A DNA stretch of 64,000 nucleotides from Lichenicola sp965198575 (GCF_965198575.1 NZ_OZ240671.1:3658001-3722000), one strand, 5' to 3'. Counted from the first letter of the stretch, positions 25,062-34,845 are shown. A program made the numbers and translations. The notes: generated by a model from the sequence alone, not told the origin.

Positions 25062-25552
25062 ACCGGCGCCTTGCCTGTGCGACGTCGGCGGGGCTTCGAT
25101 GCCGGCCCGCCGCCTGCCGCGTCGCGAGCCAGCTCATCACGCAGCCCGAACGGCGATCCGCCGGCCGCTTGAGGAAGATCGTCGCGGATCTCGACCCAGG
25201 GCGCCTTCGAGCCGACCATGAAATGGATATCGGCTTTCCTGAGCGGATCAACGTCGAGAGTGCCTAGCCTGAAGCCGAGTTCGTACGGATTGGCTTCATC
25301 GCGCTTGTACAGAGGCGAGCCGCAGCACCTGGCGAAACACCGATGCACGCCCGGGCTCGACTCCCAGCTCGAGATCAGCGCCTGGCCGGTGAGGATCGTG
25401 AAGTCGGCGGCCCGCACACCGGCCGTCGTCCCGAAGCTCGATCCGGAATGCTTGCGGCAACGCCAGCAATGACAATAGGTCACCGGCCCGACAAGGTCGC
25501 CCTTGATCTCGTAGCGCACATGCCCGCAAGCGCAAGATCCGGTCAGCATCAT
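25052..25552 (-). CDS. GFA-family zinc protein (CENP-V/GFA fold)
   Basis: A 166-residue protein of the glutathione-dependent formaldehyde-activating (GFA) family. The zinc-binding cysteines are visible in order: SCACGHVRYEI, then VTYCHCWRCRKHSGSSFGT, then HRCFARCCGSPLYKR. The family is named for Paracoccus Gfa, but most members have no proven formaldehyde role. The C-terminus after residue 120 is low-complexity and basic. The start at 25552 or 25549 (MM) is not decided. It is convergent, with a small overlap, with the preceding small membrane gene. Confidence 0.88.
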   Translation of the reverse strand: MMLTGSCACGHVRYEIKGDLVGPVTYCHCWRCRKHSGSSFGTTAGVRAADFTILTGQALISSWESSPGVHRCFARCCGSPLYKRDEANPYELGFRLGTLDVDPLRKADIHFMVGSKAPWVEIRDDLPQAAGGSPFGLRDELARDAAGGGPASKPRRRRTGKAPVHR

Positions 25553-25651
25553 TCGCGTTCAGGCTTTCCGGGGACCAGGTGCCGGCCGGCAAGGTGTTGT
25601 TAACCTCCGTGTGACCATACTGGTTTTCTCAGATCAGAGACGAGCCTCCGC

Positions 25652-27382
25652 ATGAAATTCCCGCTGGATCGCCTGGCCGTGCCGTTCCGGATATTCCGTG
25701 TCCTCAGCCTGGGCCAGAAGCTCGCCGCCGGGTTCGCGCTGCTGACTATGCTCTGCGTCGGGCTCGGCAGCCTGTCGCTGGAGCGGATGGGCACGATGAA
25801 CCGGGCGAACGTCTCGGTCCGGGACAATTTCCTGCCGAGCACGATGTGGGATGGCAAGCTCGCCCTGGCGCTGCTCAGCGTCCGTCGCTGGGAGGCGAGC
25901 TACATGGCGACGAGCTACGTCGAGTCTGCGGAGCGCCACGACCTGACGTCCAAGCTGGCGGCGGCGTTTGCAGCCGTCGATGCCGCGCGTGTCGGGATCG
26001 AGCCGACCATCGTCAAGGGTCCGGAACGCACCCGCTATACCAATGTGTTCGACAAGATCTGGCCCGAATACCACAGCGACGCCCAACAGGTCCTCGCCGA
26101 CAAGGATGGGCGCCAGGACGCCGCCGCAACCGAACTCTACAAGCGCAAATCCACCAGGGATTTCGATACGCTCGTGCGGTTCGTGGCCTGGGATCTCGAC
26201 TACAACCAGAAGACCGGAACGATCGCCTCGAACGTCAGCCGTATGGTGTACGACAATACAAGGTCGATGATCGTGCTCAGCCTGGTGCTCTGCCTCGGCC
26301 TCAGCCTGGCGACGACGATCGGCCTCATCCGCCATATCTCGCGCCCGATCGCGTCCATGACCGATGCCATGCGACGCCTGGCGCAACGGGATGTGACGGT
26401 GGCGATCCCGTCTGTCGGTCGGGGTGACGAGATCGGCCGGATGGCCGGCGCCGTCCAGGTCTTCAAGGACAACATGATCGCCGGCGACCGACTGGCGCTG
26501 GAGCAGCAGACCGAACATGACGCACGCGAGCTGCGCGCATCACAGCTGGCCGGGATCGTGGGGGATTTCGAGCAGGCAATCAGCGGCACGGTGTCGATGC
26601 TGTCTTCCGCATCCACCGAGATGGAAACCACCGCGCGGTCCATGACCGGGAGTGCGGCACAGACCGATACCCAGGCGACGGCGGTTGCGCGTGCGGCGGA
26701 GGAATCCAGCATCGGTGTGCAGACGGTCGCGGCTGCCTCGGAACAGCTCGCCGCGTCGATCGCCGAGATCAACCGACAAGTTACGGCGTCGGCCAGCCTC
26801 ACGAGCCGGGTGGTGGGGAGCGTGCGCGACACCGACGGCACCGTGCGGGCGCTGGCGGAAAGTGCGGCCCGGATCGGCCAGGTCGTAGAGCTGATCAACA
26901 GCATCGCGAGCCAGACCAACCTGCTGGCGCTGAACGCGACCATCGAGGCGGCGCGGGCGGGCGATGCGGGCAAGGGCTTCGCGGTGGTGGCGAGCGAGGT
27001 GAAGAGCCTGGCGCAGCAGACTGCGCGGGCGACCAGCGATATCGGCGGCCAGATCGCCCAGGTTCAGGTGGCGACACGCGATGCGGTCGAGGCGATCCGC
27101 GGCATCGCCGTGATGATCGAGGAGATGGGCGCGATCACCACCTCGATCGCCGCGGCGGTCGATGAGCAGGGCTCCGCCACCGCCGAGATTGCCCGAAACG
27201 TTCAGAAAACCGCCATCAGCACGCAGACGGTCACCGCCAACATCACCGGTGTCAGCCAGGCCGCCAACGATACCGGTGCCACCGCTGCCGAGGTGCTGGG
27301 CAAGGCCGGCGACCTGTCGCGACAGGCGGAGACCCTGTCGCTCGAGGTCGAGCGCTTCATTACCAAGGTGCGCGCCTCCTGA
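25652..27382 (+). CDS. Methyl-accepting chemotaxis protein
   Basis: A 576-residue transmembrane chemoreceptor. The first helix is at about residues 26-44; a periplasmic region of about 160 residues (four-helix-bundle size) follows; the second helix is at about 206-228 and HAMP at about 230-280 (HISRPIASMTDAMRRLAQRDVTVAIP). The signalling hairpin is at the tip sequence LINSIASQTNLLALNATIEAARAGDAGKGFAVVASEVKSLA. No CheR-binding pentapeptide is present at the C-terminus. The ligand is unknown. No che or flagellar genes are nearby, so it is an orphan receptor. Confidence 0.95.
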   Translation: MKFPLDRLAVPFRIFRVLSLGQKLAAGFALLTMLCVGLGSLSLERMGTMNRANVSVRDNFLPSTMWDGKLALALLSVRRWEASYMATSYVESAERHDLTSKLAAAFAAVDAARVGIEPTIVKGPERTRYTNVFDKIWPEYHSDAQQVLADKDGRQDAAATELYKRKSTRDFDTLVRFVAWDLDYNQKTGTIASNVSRMVYDNTRSMIVLSLVLCLGLSLATTIGLIRHISRPIASMTDAMRRLAQRDVTVAIPSVGRGDEIGRMAGAVQVFKDNMIAGDRLALEQQTEHDARELRASQLAGIVGDFEQAISGTVSMLSSASTEMETTARSMTGSAAQTDTQATAVARAAEESSIGVQTVAAASEQLAASIAEINRQVTASASLTSRVVGSVRDTDGTVRALAESAARIGQVVELINSIASQTNLLALNATIEAARAGDAGKGFAVVASEVKSLAQQTARATSDIGGQIAQVQVATRDAVEAIRGIAVMIEEMGAITTSIAAAVDEQGSATAEIARNVQKTAISTQTVTANITGVSQAANDTGATAAEVLGKAGDLSRQAETLSLEVERFITKVRAS

Positions 27383-27394
27383 GTGGCAACGCAC

Positions 27395-28174
27395 CTAATC
27401 CAGTGCCGCCTCGTCATCGGTGGTGCCGACCTCGAGCACCCCGTCGATGTCGCCCAGCGCCGCGATGAGATGGGAGATCGGGCGTTTACCCTTGACCTGC
27501 ATGCGGAGCGTGACCGCCCCGGGCCCGGCGCCCCCCAGATGGTCGAGCGCCTCGAGCTCGTGCTCCGCGAGATCACCGCTGTCCCGCGCCGACGTGTCGA
27601 GCCGATCCTGTCGGTCGAGCCGCACGTGGTCGATCGCGAAGCGCAGCTCGGTGCAGCGGATCAGGATGGTGCGCAGCAGGCCGCGGCCGTCGGCGTAGGC
27701 GATGCGGATCTCGCTGGCACTGCGGCGGTTCCGCTTCAGGCGGCGCACCAGCCGCGGGAAGCCGAGCATGATGGTGAAGTGGGCGAGCGTGGTGCCGATC
27801 GCGAGCAGCGGCAACCCGGCGCCGCATGCCATGCCGAGGGCCGCGGTGAACCAGATCGAGGCGGCCGTGGTCAGGCCGCGCACGATGTCGCGGCGCATGA
27901 AGATGACGCCGCCGCCGATGAAGCCGATGCCGCTCACCACCTGGGCGGCGATCCGCGACGGATCGAGCACGACCCGGTTCGGCACGATCACGTCGGTGAA
28001 GCCGTATTTGGAGATCAGCATGAACAGGGCCGACGCCACGCCGACCGAGGTGTAGGTGCGCAGGCCGGCGCTCTTCTGGCGGACCTCGCGCTCCAGGCCG
28101 ATGAGCGCCGACAGCACGAACGCCATCGCCAGCTCGCCGAGCTGCAGCCAGCCTTCGCCGGTGAAGTCGGGCAC
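27395..28174 (-). CDS. MgtC/SapB family membrane protein
   Basis: A 259-residue protein. The N-terminal MgtC domain (to about residue 150) has several helices with LSALIGLEREVRQKSAGLRTYTSVG, RIAAQVVSGIGFIGGGVIF and RGLTTAASIWFTAALGMACG, the family's hallmark segments. The C-terminal 100 residues look like the soluble ACT-like domain of MgtC. Members are linked to growth at low magnesium and to regulation of F1Fo ATPase or of intramembrane proteolysis. No magnesium-responsive leader is visible, and only 14 bp separate it from the ABC ATPase gene upstream, so it may be read with that operon. Confidence 0.92.
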   Translation of the reverse strand: MPDFTGEGWLQLGELAMAFVLSALIGLEREVRQKSAGLRTYTSVGVASALFMLISKYGFTDVIVPNRVVLDPSRIAAQVVSGIGFIGGGVIFMRRDIVRGLTTAASIWFTAALGMACGAGLPLLAIGTTLAHFTIMLGFPRLVRRLKRNRRSASEIRIAYADGRGLLRTILIRCTELRFAIDHVRLDRQDRLDTSARDSGDLAEHELEALDHLGGAGPGAVTLRMQVKGKRPISHLIAALGDIDGVLEVGTTDDEAALD

Positions 28175-28188
28175 GACCGTCCTCCTGC

Positions 28189-29979
28189 CTACGCCTCGAT
28201 GCTCACCAGAGGTCCGCGTTCGAGTCGCGGCGCGGTGGCGATCAGGGCGACACTGTAGGCGTCCTGCGGGCTGGCGATCAGGGTGTCGGTGTCGGCGAGT
28301 TCGACGATGCGGCCGCCTTTCAGCACCGCGATCCGGTCTGCGAGCCAGCTGACGGCCGCCAGGTCGTGGCTGATGAGGACGTAGGCGACATGCTCCGCGC
28401 GGGCGAGATCGCGCAGCAGGGTCAGCAGCATCGCCTGGGTCGAGACGTCGAGTGCGGAGGTCGGCTCGTCCAGCACGATGATCTCCGGACGCGCGGCCAG
28501 CGCCCGCGCCACCGCGACGCGCTGCGCCTGGCCGCCGGAGATCTGGTGCGGGAAGCGCGTCGCCAGCGACGGATCCAGCCCGACCTTCTCGAGCAGCGCT
28601 GCCACCTCGCGCCCCAGCCGTCCGCGCTCGCGTACACCGCCGAGGCGCAGCGGCTCGGCGAGGGTGTCATGGATGCGCAGCCGCGGGTTCAGCGACTCGC
28701 GTGGGTCCTGGAACACCACCTGGATCCGCCGCCGCGCCCGCCGCCGATCAGCCACCGGCAGATCGGCCACCACCTGTCCGTCGAGCAGGATCCGCCCCTC
28801 GAAGGCGAGCATGTGCAGGATCGCCCGCCCGAGCGTGGACTTGCCCGAGCCGCTCTCGCCGACGATGCCGAGGCACTCGCCGCGCCGGAGCGTCAGCGAC
28901 ACGTCCTGCAGCGAGGGTGCGGCACTGCCATAGCGCACGGTGACGTTCTCCAGCACCAGCAGCGGCGCCAGCCCCGGCCGTAACTCCGGCGAAGGCAAGT
29001 GCCCTTGTGCCAGAACGGGCGGCGGTGGCGGGAACAGGCAGGCGACGGCTTCCTCGGCGTCACCGAGGGCAGGCGGAAAGCCGTCATCACAAGGTGGCCG
29101 ATGGTAGGCGCAGCGCGGCGCGAAACGGCAGCCGGGAGGACGCGCCGAGGGACCTGGGAGGGTGCCCGGGATACCCCGCAGCGTCGCCTGTCCGAGCCGT
29201 GGCACGGCGGTGAGCAGCGCCTGGCTGTACGGATGACGCGGGTTGGCAAAGAACCGGCGCGCCTCGCCCCATTCGACGGCGCGGCCGGCATACAGCACGG
29301 TCAGCCGGTCGGCGTGCCGCTCCACGATCGACAGGTCGTGGGTGATGAACAGCACACCGAGCCGGTGCGACACCTGCAGCCGGGCCAGCAGCGCCAGGAT
29401 CTGCCGGGCGACCAGCGGATCGAGCCCGGTCGTCGGCTCGTCGGCGATCAGCACGGACGGGTTGCAGGCCAGGGCGGCGGCGATCATCACCCGCTGGCGC
29501 TGGCCGCCGGAAAACTGGTGCGGGTAGTCGTCCAGGCGCCGGGCCGGCCCCGGGATGCCGACCTCGCCGAGCAGGTCGATCGCCCGCGCGCGCGCCTCGG
29601 CTCGACCACCCCCGGCATGCAGGCGGTGGCCCTCGGCGACCTGCGCGCCGATCGTGGCGGACGGGTTCAGCGCCGAGAGCGGGTTCTGGAACACCATGCC
29701 GATGCGGCCGCGCAAGCTCCGCATGCGACGCTCGTCCTGCACCAGCAGGTCGGTGCCCTCGAACAGCGCCTGTCCGGTGGTGACGGCGCCGCGCGGCAAG
29801 AGGCGCATCGCCGCCAGGGCTGCGATGGTCTTGCCGGAGCCGCTTTCGCCGACCAGCGCGGTCATCTGCCCCGGCCTGACCTCGAGGTCGAGCGCCTCCA
29901 GTACCTGCGCGCGCCCGCCACCGCCGATCGCCGGCAAGGACACGCCGAGCTGCTTGAGCGAAAGCAATGGCGCGGTCAC
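28189..29979 (-). CDS. Fused peptide ABC transporter ATPases (DppD-DppF type)
   Basis: A 596-residue protein with two complete ABC ATPase domains in tandem. Domain 1 has Walker A GESGSGKT, signature FSGGQRQRV and Walker B VLIADEPTTGLDP, then the oligopeptide-type C-terminal extension with cysteines (GCRFAPRCAYHRPPC). Domain 2 has GESGSGKST, ISGGQAQRV and IIVLDEPTSALDV. It energises uptake of peptides or a similar solute. It starts with GTG at 29979, overlapping the stop of the upstream permease (GTGA). Earlier in-frame ATGs lie inside that permease and are shadow. Confidence 0.93.
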   Translation of the reverse strand: MTAPLLSLKQLGVSLPAIGGGGRAQVLEALDLEVRPGQMTALVGESGSGKTIAALAAMRLLPRGAVTTGQALFEGTDLLVQDERRMRSLRGRIGMVFQNPLSALNPSATIGAQVAEGHRLHAGGGRAEARARAIDLLGEVGIPGPARRLDDYPHQFSGGQRQRVMIAAALACNPSVLIADEPTTGLDPLVARQILALLARLQVSHRLGVLFITHDLSIVERHADRLTVLYAGRAVEWGEARRFFANPRHPYSQALLTAVPRLGQATLRGIPGTLPGPSARPPGCRFAPRCAYHRPPCDDGFPPALGDAEEAVACLFPPPPPVLAQGHLPSPELRPGLAPLLVLENVTVRYGSAAPSLQDVSLTLRRGECLGIVGESGSGKSTLGRAILHMLAFEGRILLDGQVVADLPVADRRRARRRIQVVFQDPRESLNPRLRIHDTLAEPLRLGGVRERGRLGREVAALLEKVGLDPSLATRFPHQISGGQAQRVAVARALAARPEIIVLDEPTSALDVSTQAMLLTLLRDLARAEHVAYVLISHDLAAVSWLADRIAVLKGGRIVELADTDTLIASPQDAYSVALIATAPRLERGPLVSIEA

Positions 29980-30881
29980 AGCGGGCGTCCCTGTCGCGCC
30001 AGCATGCCCTGGCCGATCAGCGACGCCGACAGCAGCGAGGCGAAGATCAGCAGGCCGGGCGGCAGGATCAGCCACCAGGGGTCGAGCGCCACCAGCTGCA
30101 GCGCGCTCTCGAGCAGGCCGCCCCAGCTGGTATGTGGCGGCTGCACCCCGAGCCCGAGGAAGCTCAGCGCCGACAGCACCAGGATCATGTCGCCGACCAG
30201 GAAGGTGAAGTTCACCACCAGCACCGGCGCCAGCACCCGCAGCAGGTGCGTCGTCGCGACGTGCAGGAAGCCGGCGCCCATCTGCCGCGAGGCCTGGATG
30301 AACTCGCGGTCGCGCTGGGCCAGCGTCTCGTTGCGCACCAGCCGGGCCAGTGGCGGCCAGGAGATCAGCCCGAGCAGCAGGATCAGCGAGGGGGTCGCGA
30401 GCTTCAGCACCGACGCGAAAAAGATCAGCACCACCAGGCCGGGCAGGGCGAGCACGGCATCGAGCAGCCGCATCATCACGCTGTCGAGCCAGCGGGGTCC
30501 GAGTCCGGAGACCATCCCGTAGAGCAGCCCGGCGCAGAAGGTGACCACCGCGGCGGGCATCGCCACCAGCAGCGTCGACTGGCCGGCATCGAGCAGCCGG
30601 GCGAGCGCGTCGCGGCCGATCTCGTCGGTGCCGAGTGCGAAGCGGTGGCCGGGCGGGGTCAGCACGGCGGCCGGGTGCAGCGCATACGGATCGACGGTGT
30701 AGAGCAGCGGCAGCAGGAAGCAGATCGCCACGATCAGCAGCCCCAGCCCGATGCCGAGTCCGAGCACGCCGCGGCCAGGACCCGTGAACAGCCTGCCGAT
30801 GCCCCCGCCCAGCCTGCCCGCGACGCTCCTGCCGCGGGTCCGGTCGAACATCGACGGACCGGCGAGCGTGCCCTCAGGCAT
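29976..30881 (-). CDS. Peptide ABC transporter permease (DppC-like)
   Basis: A 301-residue inner-membrane permease. An N-terminal cytoplasmic tail is followed by a helix (GLGLLIVAICFLLPLLY) and a HRFALGTDEIGRDALARLLDAG segment typical of DppC/OppC. The cytoplasmic EAA loop, which contacts the ATPase, is in REFIQASRQMGAGFLHVATTHLLRVLAP. It overlaps the upstream permease gene by 8 bp and the ATPase gene by 4 bp. Confidence 0.93.
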   Translation of the reverse strand: MPEGTLAGPSMFDRTRGRSVAGRLGGGIGRLFTGPGRGVLGLGIGLGLLIVAICFLLPLLYTVDPYALHPAAVLTPPGHRFALGTDEIGRDALARLLDAGQSTLLVAMPAAVVTFCAGLLYGMVSGLGPRWLDSVMMRLLDAVLALPGLVVLIFFASVLKLATPSLILLLGLISWPPLARLVRNETLAQRDREFIQASRQMGAGFLHVATTHLLRVLAPVLVVNFTFLVGDMILVLSALSFLGLGVQPPHTSWGGLLESALQLVALDPWWLILPPGLLIFASLLSASLIGQGMLARQGRPL

Positions 30882-31833
30882 AGCCGGTCCTGGGGTCGAG
30901 CAGGCCGTTCACCACGTCGGCGAGCAGGTTGCCCAGCACCGTCAGCACGCCGATGACCAGCACGATGGCGACCACCACCGGATAGTCCTGCGAGGTCGCC
31001 GACTGCCACAGCAGCCAGCCCAGGCCGGGATAGGAGAACACCGTCTCGGTGACGATGCCGCCGGCAAAGATCGTCGGCAGCGAGAGCCCGAGGATCGTCA
31101 CCAGCGGCCGCAACGCGTTGCGCAACACGTGCCGCAGCAGGATCCGCATCGGCGAAGCGCCACGCGCGGCGGCGGAGCGGACATAGTCGCGGCCGAGCTC
31201 CTCATGCACAGACTGCGCGAAATAGCGCGACAGCGTCGGCACCGTGAACAGGATGATGGTGATCGCCGGCAGGGTCAGGTGCGAGACCGAGGCGCCGAAC
31301 GTCTGCTCGGGCAGCCGGAGGTTCTCCAGCCCACCCGCCGGGAACCAGCCGAGCCCCATCGAGAACCACAGGATCAGCAGCGTGCCGGTGAAGAAGGTCG
31401 GCAGCGCATACAGTGCCAGCTCCAGCCCGCCGATCGCGCGGCCGATGCGGCCGGAATAGTACACGCCGTGCGCCAGCCCCAGCGCCAGCGCGATCAGCAG
31501 GCTGGCGGCGAGCGAGACCACCTGCAGCGCCAGGGTGTTGCGCTCGTAGGAGAGCAGCATCTGCCCGACCGGCCGGCTATAGATGTAGGACGACCCCAGC
31601 TGTCCGTGCAGCAGCTGCCAGAGCCAGCGCAGGTATTGCCGCCATATCGGCAGGTCGAGGCCGAATTCGTGGTTGATCGCGGCGATCGCGGCGGGCTTCG
31701 CACCCGGTCCCAGGATCGAATAGGCCGGGCCGCCGGGGGTGATGTGGATCAGCACGAAGGCGATGCTGACCAGGATCAGCAGCGAAAGCAGCGCGCTCCC
31801 GAGCCGGCGTTCAAGCGTGCGGAGCATCGGCAC
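30874..31833 (-). CDS. Peptide ABC transporter permease (DppB-like)
   Basis: A 319-residue permease with the DppB/OppB opening (RRLGSALLSLLILVSIAFVLIHITPGGP) and six helices. The EAA loop is in LGRDYVRSAAARGASPMRILLRHVLRNAL and the terminal segment is IVTETVFSYPGLGWLLWQS. The start is MPML at 31833 or MLRT at 31827. It overlaps the end of the binding-protein gene, so all four transporter genes form one operon. Confidence 0.93.
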   Translation of the reverse strand: MPMLRTLERRLGSALLSLLILVSIAFVLIHITPGGPAYSILGPGAKPAAIAAINHEFGLDLPIWRQYLRWLWQLLHGQLGSSYIYSRPVGQMLLSYERNTLALQVVSLAASLLIALALGLAHGVYYSGRIGRAIGGLELALYALPTFFTGTLLILWFSMGLGWFPAGGLENLRLPEQTFGASVSHLTLPAITIILFTVPTLSRYFAQSVHEELGRDYVRSAAARGASPMRILLRHVLRNALRPLVTILGLSLPTIFAGGIVTETVFSYPGLGWLLWQSATSQDYPVVVAIVLVIGVLTVLGNLLADVVNGLLDPRTGYA

Positions 31834-33517
31834 CCCCGGACGCGAGCGGCTGTCCGGGCGGGCAGGCGAGCGGGCCGGACAGGGTCAGCAGCTCTGCCGA
31901 CCACATGCCGTTCGGGCTGAGGAAGTCGGTGATGCCGCCGAGGCCCGGGCGCACCAGCACGTTCGGGGTGGGGTAGGGCAGATAGAGGTGCGGCGCCTGG
32001 TCGGCGGTGTAGTCCTCGACCGCATGCAGCGGGCCGTCGCCGGAGCCGAACATCACGTCGCGATTGAGCTGGTCCATGTGCGGATCGAGGTAGTGGCCGA
32101 AATTCTCGGTGCCATCGGACGAGAAGAAATCATGCACGTCCGGGTAGGTCGCGACCGACCACAGCAGCACCGCCAGGTCCCAGTCATGGCCGTTGCCGTC
32201 CAGCGTCGCCAGCAGCTGGTTGAAGCCGACGAGCTGGATCGAGACCTCCATGCCGACCACCCGCAGGTTGCGCTGGATCACCTCCGCTTGCAGCGCATTC
32301 GTGGCGCCTTCGGCGGAGGTCAGGATGGTGAAGGCGAGGCGGTGGCCGTCCCTGGCCATGATGCCGTCCGCCCCCGGCTTCCAGCCATCCGCCAGCAAGC
32401 CTGCACGGGCCGCCGCCGGATCGAACGACAGCTCGGGGTAGCCGGCGCGGCCCCGGTCGGACTGCATGTCGGTCATCGATGCCGGCACCGGCGCGTGGTC
32501 GACGACGGCCTGGCCGTGGAACACCAGGTCGATGATCTGCTTCTGGTCGATGCCGCGGGTGATGGCGCGGCGCACCGCGTCGTCGGCCAGGAACGGCGCG
32601 TTGTGCGAGTGGAAATTGAAGTAGCCGTCGCCGTAGCCGAACCCCGGGTGCAGCGTGACGATGTCGAAGCCGGGCAGGCGGCCCATCAGCCCGGCCAGCA
32701 GATACGGCACGTTGGCGATGTCGAGATTGTCCGAGCGCAGTTGCTCCAGGGCGGTGGTGCCGTTCGGGAAGGCCAGCACGAGGCGCCGGATCTGCGGGTG
32801 GTGGCCGCCATAGAGCGGGTTCGGTACCATCACGATGTGCCGCCCAACCTGGTAGTCCTGCAGCAGGAAGGGGCCGCTCGACACCGAGAACAGGCTGGTG
32901 TCGGTCTGTCGCCGGCGCAGCTCGACCAGGCTCAGCCCATCGAACTTGTGCTTCGGCAGCGGGAAGAGAACGTTGCCGAGGCCGAGCGAGATGAACCAGT
33001 CCGGATTGACCTTGCGCACCATGCGGAGCTGGACCTGGTGGTCCGACAGCCGGGTGACGCCGGCGACCAGCGTGGGCATGCCGCCCGTGCCGTAATAGAC
33101 GTAGCCGGTGCCGAGCCGGTGCATCAGGTCGAAGGTGAAGACCAGGTCGTCGGAGGTGATCGGCACCCCGTCGGACCATTTCCAGTCATGCAGGGTGATG
33201 ACGAAGGTCAGGCCGTCATCGGGCGTCGTCACCGACTGCGCCAGGCCGCGCTCCGGATCGGGCTTGCCGTGGCGGTCGATCCAGACCAGCGGACGGAGGA
33301 TCTGCTCGATCACCTGGTGGGCGCCGAGGGCGTCGGTCAGCATCGGGTTGAACGAGGTCAGCGTCGCCGAACCGCCCGATCCGACCGCGGTGGGGACGAT
33401 GACGGTGCCGCAGGTGGCGCCGCCGGCCGCCCGGGTCGGACCGCATGCCATGCCGCCGAGCCCCAGGCACGCCGACAGCGCAATCGCGAGACGGGTGAGG
33501 AAAAAACACGCAGCCAC
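31811..33517 (-). CDS. Peptide ABC transporter substrate-binding protein (family 5)
   Basis: A 568-residue exported protein: signal in the first 30 residues (LTRLAIALSACLGLGGMACG), then the SBP_bac_5 fold. Typical segments are FNPMLTDALGAHQVIEQILRPLVWID, FVITLHDWKWSDGVPITSDDLVFTF and the RRAITRGIDQKQIIDLVFHG hinge block. It has a cysteine near the cleavage site but not a canonical lipobox, so periplasmic or lipid-anchored form is undecided. First gene of the operon SBP-DppB-DppC-ATPase fusion. The ligand (peptide, nickel or other solute) cannot be read from sequence. Confidence 0.92.
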   Translation of the reverse strand: MAACFFLTRLAIALSACLGLGGMACGPTRAAGGATCGTVIVPTAVGSGGSATLTSFNPMLTDALGAHQVIEQILRPLVWIDRHGKPDPERGLAQSVTTPDDGLTFVITLHDWKWSDGVPITSDDLVFTFDLMHRLGTGYVYYGTGGMPTLVAGVTRLSDHQVQLRMVRKVNPDWFISLGLGNVLFPLPKHKFDGLSLVELRRRQTDTSLFSVSSGPFLLQDYQVGRHIVMVPNPLYGGHHPQIRRLVLAFPNGTTALEQLRSDNLDIANVPYLLAGLMGRLPGFDIVTLHPGFGYGDGYFNFHSHNAPFLADDAVRRAITRGIDQKQIIDLVFHGQAVVDHAPVPASMTDMQSDRGRAGYPELSFDPAAARAGLLADGWKPGADGIMARDGHRLAFTILTSAEGATNALQAEVIQRNLRVVGMEVSIQLVGFNQLLATLDGNGHDWDLAVLLWSVATYPDVHDFFSSDGTENFGHYLDPHMDQLNRDVMFGSGDGPLHAVEDYTADQAPHLYLPYPTPNVLVRPGLGGITDFLSPNGMWSAELLTLSGPLACPPGQPLASGGADAPHA

Positions 33518-33536
33518 GGCGATCCTGGTGCCAGAG

Positions 33537-34130
33537 CTATGGACGCATGTCCAGCGCGTACGCCACCTCTGCCTTCAAAGCGGGCAGCACCTCCTTGGTG
33601 AACCACGGATTGCGCGTTTCCCAGACACCGGTGCGCCAGGACGGGTGTGGCAGAGGGAAATAACGGGGCAGGTGGCGTCGGAACTCCCGCACGCGCTGGG
33701 TCATCGCGCCCGGCCCGAGCACATGCACCTGCGCGTAGGTCCCGATCAGCAACGTCAGGCGGATCGCGGGCATCAGGGCCAGCACCCGGTCCCGCCACAG
33801 CGGCGCGCATTCGGGACGCGGCGGACGGTCGCCGCCCTGCTCGAGGCGGCCCGGGTAGCACAGCCCCATCGGCAGGATCGCCACCTGAGCGCTGTCGTAG
33901 AAGGTCGCCTTGTCGAGCCCGAGCCAGTCGCGCAGCCGGTCGCCCGACGCGTCCCAGAACGAGATGCCCTTCTCATGCACCTTGGTGCCTGGCGCCTGGC
34001 TGGCGATCAGCAGCCGTGCGGTCGTCGACACGTGCAGGATCGGCCGGGGTCCGAGCGGCAGTTGGGCGGCACACACGCGGCAGGCGCGAACCTCGGTCAC
34101 CAGCCGGTCGAGCGCCGCGTCCTCCGACAT
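33537..34130 (-). CDS. Uracil-DNA glycosylase-superfamily protein
   Basis: A 197-residue protein of the UDG fold. After an N-terminal CRVC segment comes LLIASQAPGTKVHEKGISFWDASGDRLRDWLGL, which fits the family's motif A region with the (G/A)-x-x-PG loop. LLIGTYAQVHVLG and the C-terminal HPSWRTGVWETRNPWF (HPS motif) complete the fold. The four Fe-S cysteines of family 4/5 enzymes are not evident, so actual uracil excision is uncertain. It overlaps the sirtuin gene by one base (TGATG), so they are coupled. Confidence 0.85.
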   Translation of the reverse strand: MSEDAALDRLVTEVRACRVCAAQLPLGPRPILHVSTTARLLIASQAPGTKVHEKGISFWDASGDRLRDWLGLDKATFYDSAQVAILPMGLCYPGRLEQGGDRPPRPECAPLWRDRVLALMPAIRLTLLIGTYAQVHVLGPGAMTQRVREFRRHLPRYFPLPHPSWRTGVWETRNPWFTKEVLPALKAEVAYALDMRP

Positions 34131-34837
34131 CAGCCCAGCAGCTCGTCCACGAAGGCCGGCACCAACAGGGTCGCCGGCCCGTGGCGGCTCTCGTCGAACT
34201 CCGTCCAGCCTTCCGACGGTTCGAGGTTGAGCTCCAGGGTGAGGGCATGTCCGGATGCCGTCTGCACGAAGCCGGCCGCCGGATACACCGTGCCGGAGGT
34301 GCCGATCGAGACGAACAGGTCGCACGCCGACAGCGCCTGCTCGATCGCCGGCATGTGCAGCGGCATCTCGCCGAACCACACCACATCCGGGCGCAGGGCG
34401 ACGGCGCCGCAGCCGGGGCAGGCCGAGCCGGTGGTGATCGGGCCGTCCCATGCCGGGTTCAGCCCGCAGGCGGTGCAGCGGACGCGCCGGAGCTCGCCAT
34501 GCATGTGCAGCATCCGCCGGCTGCCGGCGCGCTCGTGCAGGTCGTCGACGTTCTGGGTGACCAGCAGCAGCTCGCCGTCGAAACACCTGTCGAACCGGGC
34601 CAGTGCAAGGTGGGCGGCATTCGGCGCGACCGAGGAAAGCTGCGCCCGACGCGCATTGTAGAACGCCTGCACCCGGGCCGGATCGCGCGCGAATGCCTCG
34701 GGCGTGGCCACGTCCTCGAGCCGCACCTGCGACCAGACGCCGTCGGCGTCCCGGAAGGTGTGCAGCCCTGACTCGCGGCTGATCCCGGCGCCGGTCAGGA
34801 TCACGACGCGGCGGGGCCTCGGCCCGGATGGAGGCAC
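34130..34837 (-). CDS. cobB: NAD-dependent protein deacylase, sirtuin
   Basis: About 235 residues from the GTG at 34837, chosen because the frame upstream overlaps the preceding gene; no ribosome site is clear, so the start is tentative. The Rossmann motif GAGISRESGLHTFRD, the TQNVDDLHERAGS block, the catalytic His in HMHGEL, four zinc cysteines (CTAC and CPGC) and VWFGEMP are all present. It removes acyl groups from lysines using NAD+; the GISRESGLHTFRD variant is typical of bacterial CobB with desuccinylase ability. It is in a row with a UDG-like gene downstream. Confidence 0.92.
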   Translation of the reverse strand: MPPSGPRPRRVVILTGAGISRESGLHTFRDADGVWSQVRLEDVATPEAFARDPARVQAFYNARRAQLSSVAPNAAHLALARFDRCFDGELLLVTQNVDDLHERAGSRRMLHMHGELRRVRCTACGLNPAWDGPITTGSACPGCGAVALRPDVVWFGEMPLHMPAIEQALSACDLFVSIGTSGTVYPAAGFVQTASGHALTLELNLEPSEGWTEFDESRHGPATLLVPAFVDELLG

Positions 34838-34845
34838 CGTCAGGG